64,000 nucleotides of DNA from HXMU1420-13 sp963691715. GTDB taxonomy: Bacteria > Bacteroidota > Rhodothermia > Balneolales > Balneolaceae. The position numbers and the translations under genes were made by a program. This document shows, piece by piece, positions 54,988-61,587 of the stretch. The stretch spans positions 372,001 to 436,000 of the forward strand of contig OY829281.1 in assembly GCA_963691715.1 (NCBI GenBank), written 5' to 3'. Position 1 is the first letter of the stretch; each line of letters opens with the position of its first letter. The notes below the pieces were generated by a model. It searched no databases. It saw only the letters and a program-made list of their open reading frames with translations, and was not told where the DNA came from.

Positions 54988-57348
54988 ATGAAACAGTCGG
55001 TATTAGTATTCATATTTATGTTAATCACAGGGGTAAATGTTTATGCTCAATTGGGCACACCTAATGTTGAAGAGGTATATGGTGGTAGAATCCTTGGAAT
55101 AACTGGATATGAAATAAATCCAGATTCTGTTAGGATTTTCATATCAACCGAAAGTGCAAATTCACTTTTTTATACAGATGTACTTTCTAATTCAGCTACA
55201 CCAAATGCAAACAATTTTTCTTCCATATCTGCTGTTGATGCAGACGATAATTATGGATCTGAAATTCAAAATATTGTAGCACATACCTCATCTGGATATT
55301 TATTTTTTGCGCACAATACAGAAGGGTTGCTAAAAGTTGATGTACCTAGTACAGAACCCATTCAGGTTTCAGCGGGCTTTATTAACGATATGATGTTCAA
55401 GGGTGATACTCTAATTTTTCTGAACGCAAATCAAATCTTTTTATCAACGGTGGATGCTTCTGCTAATGTAACATCCTTGGTTAGTAATGTAGATCCTATT
55501 ATTTCTCCCGGAATTCAAAAATTAGCATTACACCCATTTAATAAATCGTTGTATGTGTTTATTGAAGGCAATAACCCAGAATTAAAAAAATCAGATGATT
55601 CACTTTCAGAAATAACAACAGGATCTACGTTTTCTAGTATTTCAACATCTGGTTTATCTAATTCAGTTCGTTGGAAAACTATGGCTATAGCTCCAAGTGG
55701 CCGTATTTTTTTATTCGGTGATGATAATATGGACAAATATGTGGCGTATACAGATGATGAAATAACTTGGATATCAGCAAGTATAGCTAGCGGAGTTTCT
55801 GCAAATAATGTTGCTTTTCATGGTGATTCTACATCTTATAGTGTATACCATTCTAAGTTGTATAATCATAATAATGGGGAGGGAAGTTGGAGTGAATTTG
55901 GTAATAGTTCACAGGATTCCGCCCCGAATGATGGTGCTGTATATGCAGATCCTCTAAATAATAACATGGTGTATATGACTACTGACCAGGGAATTGGATT
56001 AACAATTGATGGTGGTTCTTCTTTATTTAGTATAGACAATGGAGTAGAAGCAGTTCAAGTTCAGGATTTTGACATGACTGAATCTAAAGATGAAGGCTGG
56101 ATGGCCTCTAAATCTGGTGTTAGAAAAGTAAGTAATTTTTTAACCTCACCTACTTGGACAGGATCTATCTTTCCTCAAGGTGATGGGTCACCATATTTTT
56201 CTATAGAAATTGATCCTAGTGATTCAACCTATGTATATGCTGGAAATGTACGTATATATAGAACAACCAATGATGGTACAAATTGGGATCGAATCTTTAC
56301 ACCAGAGGATGCTCCCTATAACCTACCAAGTGTTGGAACAAAAGCTCGGGCTATTGAGGTAAGTCCATTTGACTCTAGTTATATTTTCGCAGCATTCGAA
56401 GTTCAAGATAGTTTAAAGGGAGGTCTTTTTGTTAGTGAAGACAGAGGTGCTAATTGGTCTCAAATTTTACTTGAAGCTTCTATTGAAGGTGAGGATGTTG
56501 ATGTGACAGACATTGTGTTTACCATAGAAGCTGGAACAGATACTGTGGCTTATGTTAGTGTAATATATGATTTAGATTTTCCACAAGGAAGAAGTATTTA
56601 TAAAATTACTCGTACATCAGGTGCTTCACCAAGTTGGAATGTAGAACAAGATATGAATTCTTCAACTACCAGTACTGGATCAGCAATAGTAGCATCGATC
56701 TGGGATCTAGAACTAACAGAATCTGGCGATACAGTTATAGCTATTGGAACCGATGCGGGAATAAATCATCCTATTTCTTACTACAAGGCATTAAATAGTG
56801 ATGCGGTATGGACTCCAATTACAACATCTGGATTCCCATTTGAAGAAGGTAAATTAGCACGCGCAGCATCTATTGGTGAAGACACCTTATTTGTAGGTGT
56901 TGATAATGAAGTTTATTATCACATACTAGGAGAAAGTACTTGGGAACTAGGACACTCATATCCTGTAGGAACTGAAATTAATGTGCTATTTTATGATGAG
57001 TTATTAGTTGGTACTGGCATAGGGCTATTTTCTCATTTTAATACAGGTACTGAAGTAAGTCTAGAAAACAATATTAGTATTCCGATCGACTTTGTATTGC
57101 AACAGAATTATCCAAACCCATTTAACCCAAGTACAAATATTTCATTCGAAATACCTACACAAACTCAGGTTAAACTTGAAGTATTTAATTTATTAGGTCA
57201 AAAAGTAGCTGAATTAGTAAATCAACCACTATCTGCTGGGATTTATAATTTTAATTTCGATGCTACTGGCTTTTCAAGTGGGATATATATATATCGCCTA
57301 GATACCGGTTCTACTTCAATAACGAAAAAAATGTTATTAGTAAAATAA
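54988..57348 (+). CDS. Secreted repeat protein with T9SS type A sorting domain
   Basis: 786 residues exported by the type IX system. Signal peptide (1-21, ending VYAQ). The middle (about 25-690) contains several BNR/VPS10-like beta-propeller motifs with SxDxGxxW-like loops (TNDGTNWDRI, SEDRGANWSQI). The C-terminal sorting domain (about 700-786) has NYPNPFNPSTNISFEIP, KLEVFNLLGQKVAELV and a KKMLLVK tail, the marks of type A Por_Secre_tail domains. It starts with a strong AAAGGAG site. Unlike many T9SS cargo proteins it has no recognisable enzyme domain, so it is perhaps an adhesin or binding protein. Confidence 0.88.
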   Translation: MKQSVLVFIFMLITGVNVYAQLGTPNVEEVYGGRILGITGYEINPDSVRIFISTESANSLFYTDVLSNSATPNANNFSSISAVDADDNYGSEIQNIVAHTSSGYLFFAHNTEGLLKVDVPSTEPIQVSAGFINDMMFKGDTLIFLNANQIFLSTVDASANVTSLVSNVDPIISPGIQKLALHPFNKSLYVFIEGNNPELKKSDDSLSEITTGSTFSSISTSGLSNSVRWKTMAIAPSGRIFLFGDDNMDKYVAYTDDEITWISASIASGVSANNVAFHGDSTSYSVYHSKLYNHNNGEGSWSEFGNSSQDSAPNDGAVYADPLNNNMVYMTTDQGIGLTIDGGSSLFSIDNGVEAVQVQDFDMTESKDEGWMASKSGVRKVSNFLTSPTWTGSIFPQGDGSPYFSIEIDPSDSTYVYAGNVRIYRTTNDGTNWDRIFTPEDAPYNLPSVGTKARAIEVSPFDSSYIFAAFEVQDSLKGGLFVSEDRGANWSQILLEASIEGEDVDVTDIVFTIEAGTDTVAYVSVIYDLDFPQGRSIYKITRTSGASPSWNVEQDMNSSTTSTGSAIVASIWDLELTESGDTVIAIGTDAGINHPISYYKALNSDAVWTPITTSGFPFEEGKLARAASIGEDTLFVGVDNEVYYHILGESTWELGHSYPVGTEINVLFYDELLVGTGIGLFSHFNTGTEVSLENNISIPIDFVLQQNYPNPFNPSTNISFEIPTQTQVKLEVFNLLGQKVAELVNQPLSAGIYNFNFDATGFSSGIYIYRLDTGSTSITKKMLLVK

Positions 57349-57386
57349 TAAGGTCATTTTTACTCTTTTTATTTTCTGCATAACGT

Positions 57387-57423
57387 ATTCATTCTAAATA
57401 TTAAATCGATATTTAGAATGAAT
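57387..57423 (+). terminator. Strong terminator after the T9SS cargo gene
   Basis: ATTCATTCTAAATAT (57387-57401) is exactly complementary to ATATTTAGAATGAAT (57409-57423), a 15-bp perfect stem with a 7-base loop, followed by CAATTATTTTT. Confidence 0.75.
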
Positions 57424-57539
57424 CAATTATTTTTCATTGTTAAATAAACAACCTCATCAATATGTTTATAGAGTAAAACTTGGATTATTACAAATAACCA
57501 TAAGGAATGATCTTATTATTTTTTTAACAATAAGAAAGG

Positions 57540-58712
57540 TTAAAAAAATTTCGAAAGTAGTCCTTTAAATTCATCAAAATTAATATCAATAGGGTATGCA
57601 GCTTTTGATAATAAGCTAATAACTTTTAATGCGCAGCCCCAACTTAACGTTACTCCAGAGCCTCCATGTCCAAAATTATTGATTATTAGTTTACTTCCCA
57701 TTTCAACAGAGTCTAATCGAAGGCCTTCTTCAATATTTCCCATAAATCTATATCCAATTTTTGGTAATAATCTATGGTGCTCATTCAATGTATAACCAAA
57801 TGAATGCTTAATGATTCGTTCATTAAGAGTCATGATTTGTTCAGGTATTGGTAAGCCATCTATGTTTAATTTTGGGTCTATTACATTTTCTCCTTCCCAT
57901 TGCCCATTTTCATTGATTGTGCCTTTTTGTCTGCTACCTCCAAAAATCCACCGGTCGTTACGTTGATAAAAATATACATCTTGTTCAGTGCCTGATTCAG
58001 AAGCATAAGTTTCTATACCTGGGGTGAAATTATAGGATATTTTTTTGTTTTCTTCATTTCTAAGGATGGGCATATTGGGAATGTGAACTAAATGACCACG
58101 ATAAATGATAGGTAAAAAGGGGGCTCCTAAAAGTTGACCTCCATATATTTCTGCACAATTAATAATACAATCTGCATCTAATTCCTGAATAGAATCTTTA
58201 GTTAGTTCTCTTTGATTAATTTGTCCTCCCAAATTTTGAAATAATTCATAAAGAGCAGAAAAATACACCCCCCAATCTGAAAAAAGGCAGTCAAATTGCC
58301 AGCCAAATGATGAATCCAATTCTGGATGAAATGGATGAATTAATGACTGGGATTTATTCAATAATTCAAAGCTTGAGTAACATTTTGCATAGTATGGTAT
58401 ATCTTGTTTTGTCGAAAAGAATTCAAAATGTTTATGCATTTCAATACCACTAAAGTTTCTTTCATAGAGTAATTCAAAAATAGAGGCGCTATTCGAAAAT
58501 AAATCAATAATATTCGGATACGAAACTGCATGAGGAATAATTGAAGCTGCAGGAAAATGGCTCGAAAAAGTTGATCTCGGTTTATCTTTAAATGGGTGTC
58601 TTTTAGTGATGATTTGAACATTATATCCAATAATTTGTAAAGCAACTGCAGTAGTTACACCCGAAACTCCTGCCCCAATGATTATAATTTTATTTGATTT
58701 GGTTGAAATCAT
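57540..58712 (-). CDS. FAD-dependent D-amino-acid-oxidase-like enzyme
   Basis: 390 residues. The N-terminal FAD-binding GxGxxG is at GAGVSGV (13-19), followed by the Rossmann strand VQIITKRH. The C-terminal NNFGHGGSGVTLSWGCAL matches the DAAO/DASPO signature (NYGHGGxGxTxxWG). This signature fits eukaryotic-type D-amino-acid or D-aspartate oxidases better than bacterial DadA. The product H2O2-forming deamination is an inference from the family. It stands alone between the T9SS gene and a 558-base gap. Confidence 0.8.
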   Translation of the reverse strand: MISTKSNKIIIIGAGVSGVTTAVALQIIGYNVQIITKRHPFKDKPRSTFSSHFPAASIIPHAVSYPNIIDLFSNSASIFELLYERNFSGIEMHKHFEFFSTKQDIPYYAKCYSSFELLNKSQSLIHPFHPELDSSFGWQFDCLFSDWGVYFSALYELFQNLGGQINQRELTKDSIQELDADCIINCAEIYGGQLLGAPFLPIIYRGHLVHIPNMPILRNEENKKISYNFTPGIETYASESGTEQDVYFYQRNDRWIFGGSRQKGTINENGQWEGENVIDPKLNIDGLPIPEQIMTLNERIIKHSFGYTLNEHHRLLPKIGYRFMGNIEEGLRLDSVEMGSKLIINNFGHGGSGVTLSWGCALKVISLLSKAAYPIDINFDEFKGLLSKFF

Positions 58713-59270
58713 TGTATGGGATAAATTTTATTATCAAAAATTAAGCATCTGGAAAGTATAAAGTTTTCTGGAGTTCGATATCTATTCTTTGTGAAGTAAA
58801 ATAGAAACACATGAATTATTACTACAAGAATAAATTCTTCTCATCATGATTTAGTGCAATACACTTTAATTTTAGTGATTATTTTATATTTGATTTTTCA
58901 TAATGTTTAGGGTTTTAATAGGTAATTTTTGCCATCTTTTTTTTGTATATTTCGCGTGAACTAGTTCAGGCAAGAGTATTCATTGATGCAAAGGAAATAA
59001 TCAATAATGATTCAATATTAGAGCAGCTTAAATATTAGTTGATCTAAACATTTTTAAAGTGTTGATAATACATTGAAGACGCCGATAAATAATTAAATAA
59101 AAATTAATTACGGTTGAAAATAACATTTTGAAGAAATATTATTATCGAATTGCACTATACATTAACTGATTTAATAAAATAAAACTAAAGAATGTTCGTA
59201 CTGTTTAATCGAAATATATCATTGACTAAATAATCAAGAGCATTTTATAATAATACATTGAGATAAGGTT
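58713..59270. other. Long intergenic region upstream of the receiver gene
   Basis: 558 bases without a convincing ORF. Visible: a TATATTTG box (58885-58892), a TATATTTC box (58946-58953), and directly behind it the perfect 12-bp palindrome TGAACTAGTTCA (58957-58968). About 300 bases between this and the receiver gene hold nothing I can name; a long leader or small RNA is possible. Confidence 0.4.
58957..58968. promoter_or_regulatory. 12-bp perfect palindrome near a promoter-like box
   Basis: TGAACTAGTTCA starts three bases after TATATTTC. The spacing would place it across the transcription start, as an operator would be. No T-run or known family consensus is recognised. Confidence 0.4.
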
Positions 59271-59642
59271 TTGACACATCCAGAAGAAAAAAAAAGAGTT
59301 CTTATCGTTGAAGATGATATGATCATCTCTCTTGTTATAGAGAATATGGTGAAAGAGTTGGGGCATGACGTTGTGGGAAAAGCTACCACTGGGGACGAGG
59401 CAATTAAATTAGCAGTTACTCACTCACCGGATCTATTATTGATGGATATTCGCTTGAAAGGAGAAATGGATGGTATTGAAGCAGTAACTGAGATCAAACA
59501 AAAAATTGAAACTTCGGTTATTTATTTAACAGGTAATTCAGATAGGGTAAATTACGAGAGAGCCCGTGAAACTGAGTTTATAGATCTGATTACAAAACCA
59601 TTTACTATTTCTGATCTCACTCGATCTCTTAATTTAGTATAA
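59271..59642 (+). CDS. Stand-alone response-regulator receiver protein (CheY-like)
   Basis: 123 residues, a receiver domain only. Acidic pocket Glu14, Asp15 and Asp16 (VEDD), phosphoacceptor Asp59 (LLMDIRL), Thr87 and Lys109 (TKPF) are all there, so it should be phosphorylated. No output domain follows, and no histidine kinase is near. The start is TTG at 59271; the first ATG would cut away the acidic pocket. GRACEFUL fit to single-domain regulators that act by protein contact. The next gene is 73 bases downstream. Confidence 0.9.
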   Translation: MTHPEEKKRVLIVEDDMIISLVIENMVKELGHDVVGKATTGDEAIKLAVTHSPDLLLMDIRLKGEMDGIEAVTEIKQKIETSVIYLTGNSDRVNYERARETEFIDLITKPFTISDLTRSLNLV

Positions 59643-59715
59643 AAAAGTTAACTCAAATCTTTGCATCTTTCCTTATATCCTTCCGTAGAGCAGACCTGCA
59701 ATTAATAGAGCGATT

Positions 59716-60435
59716 ATGAGTACAAAGTTCAATAATTTAAAAAATGATCTACAAGATCTTGAACAAAATAATAGGGATGATATCATAGGTAATACTACTC
59801 AGTCATCAAGCGGGAATGGTAAAATTGCTAATTACATATTGTTTTTTGCTTTCATTGCCATGTTTGTTTTTTTTATAGGTAATCGATTAAGCGATTTTGA
59901 TAATTTTCTAACACCTTTTGATGAAATAACAGAAGAGTTTTCTGATGTTGTAGACTCATTTAATTCATATGATCCTGAATTACTTGAAGGTATGCGAGAA
60001 TGGATGGATGATCTAGGCTATGGTATGTTAACGAATGAAGAACTTTCTGAATTAAGAGACGAAGGAGTAACAGCTACTCAGACCCAAGCTTTTCATGATA
60101 TTGGATATCAACCAACATTAGATCAATTAGTGGAATTAGGGCGAGCAGATGTAAGCTCAACGTATGCTAGTATGATGCAAGAACTTGGGTATGATCTATC
60201 CATTGATCAACTTGCAGAGACCAGACGTAGTGGTGTCACAGCTTATTTTACAAGCAAAATGATGGATTTAGGCTATTCCTCACAAGATTTAACTGTGAAA
60301 GAATTAATCGCAATGGCAAATGTAGGAGTGACTCATGAAATGGCTGAAGAATTAATAAATAATAGAATCACCGAAGAACGTGGAACACTACCTTCAATCC
60401 AAGAGCTTAAACGCTACGCAATTAGTAATCAATAA
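59716..60435 (+). CDS. Membrane-anchored protein with 28-residue helical repeats
   Basis: 239 residues. A polar N-terminus is followed by one membrane helix (about 37-54) and an acidic linker, then three to four repeats spaced 28-29 residues (about 101-218), each with (T)xxxLxELrxxGVTxxxxxxMxxLGY. The LGY-to-LGY spacing is 29, 28 and 28. The repeat unit resembles the repeated units seen at the C-termini of some BlaR1/M56-type membrane proteins. Function unknown. It lies just after the lone receiver, which could be coincidence or a signalling pair. Confidence 0.65.
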   Translation: MSTKFNNLKNDLQDLEQNNRDDIIGNTTQSSSGNGKIANYILFFAFIAMFVFFIGNRLSDFDNFLTPFDEITEEFSDVVDSFNSYDPELLEGMREWMDDLGYGMLTNEELSELRDEGVTATQTQAFHDIGYQPTLDQLVELGRADVSSTYASMMQELGYDLSIDQLAETRRSGVTAYFTSKMMDLGYSSQDLTVKELIAMANVGVTHEMAEELINNRITEERGTLPSIQELKRYAISNQ

Positions 60436-60538
60436 AAGCCCTTCCATTAAAAAGTAGGTTTAAGTCCCATATTTTTTACCGATTATATTAGTCATTTGGT
60501 AATTTATAAGACTATCAAAAAAATACACGCTATACAAC

Positions 60539-61462
60539 ATGGCAGATATCGAATTACCAGAAGTTGAACTAAATATTTATTCTCCAAAACAACCTGCAGA
60601 GGCAACTATTGTAGAAAATTATGTTTGTACTGCAGAAAACAGTCCAAATATTATTCGACATATAACCTTTGATCTCTCAGGAACAGACCTTGTAGGGAAA
60701 TTTAAAACCGGCCAATCGATTGGTATTTTACCTCCTGGTTTAAATGAAAAAGGTAGGCCGCATAAACTTAGACTTTATTCTGTTTCTTCACCATCAAAAG
60801 GTGAAAAAGGAAATTCACAGTTGGTTTCTACCACCGTAAAACGCGCCAACGAAGAAGTAGATGGTGTATTTTATCAAGGGTTATGTTCAAATTATCTTTC
60901 TAATTTAAAGCCAGGTGATAAAGTAAAGGTAACTGGACCAAGCGGTAGAAGATATTTACTTCCAACCAATGCTTTAGAGTATAATTACGTGTTTTTTGCA
61001 ACAGGAACGGGTATAGCTCCTTTTAGAGGAATGATAATGGAGTTATTTGAAAAAGGAATGGCAAATCAAGTTGCATTAGTTTTTGGATGCCCCTACCGTA
61101 CTGATATTATCTATCCAGCATATTTCTCTGAGATGGAAAGTGAGTATGAAAATTTTCATTATATAAAAATGATATCTCGGGAGGATCGTCGAGATGATGG
61201 TAGTAAATATTATGTGCAAACGGCCATTGATGATCGATCCGATATTTTATCACCTATTCTTTCAAAACAAAATACCCTTATTTATCTGTGTGGTATGAAG
61301 GGAATGGAGACAGGTATTTATAAAAATTTAGCCACCAAAGGTTTTATGGATTATCTAGTATTGAAGGGTGATTTATCAGATAAAGATCCAAATAGTTGGA
61401 GTTGGGAAGAATTAAAAAAAATGGTTAAGCCTTCAGATAGAACATTTGAAGAAGTTTATTAG
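60539..61462 (+). CDS. Plant-type ferredoxin-NADP reductase
   Basis: FAD enzyme shuttling electrons between ferredoxin and NADP(H). FAD-binding RLYSVSS (78-84) and GLCSNYLSNLKPGD (114-127), NADP-binding ATGTGIAPFRGM (154-165), and CGMKGME followed by a C-terminal Tyr (EEVY), the stacking aromatic residue of plant-type FNRs. 307 residues. Plant-type (not bacterial FPR or TrxB-type) architecture. In a non-phototroph the enzyme probably runs in the NADPH-to-ferredoxin direction; this is inference. Confidence 0.88.
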   Translation: MADIELPEVELNIYSPKQPAEATIVENYVCTAENSPNIIRHITFDLSGTDLVGKFKTGQSIGILPPGLNEKGRPHKLRLYSVSSPSKGEKGNSQLVSTTVKRANEEVDGVFYQGLCSNYLSNLKPGDKVKVTGPSGRRYLLPTNALEYNYVFFATGTGIAPFRGMIMELFEKGMANQVALVFGCPYRTDIIYPAYFSEMESEYENFHYIKMISREDRRDDGSKYYVQTAIDDRSDILSPILSKQNTLIYLCGMKGMETGIYKNLATKGFMDYLVLKGDLSDKDPNSWSWEELKKMVKPSDRTFEEVY

Positions 61463-61587
61463 TAATTATTCCTTACCATTTCTACTGATACATAAATAGT
61501 CTAACAAATTGATTCGATAATGAGTTAGAGATGGAATTTTTTTATCTTAGTAGACCATAACTTTGATTAATCATACTCCAAAAACTA

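Noticed and set aside
58930..58990. Small ORF starting with ATG TTT AGG (18 codons)
   Set aside because: Too short, no ribosome-binding site and no duplicate to support it.
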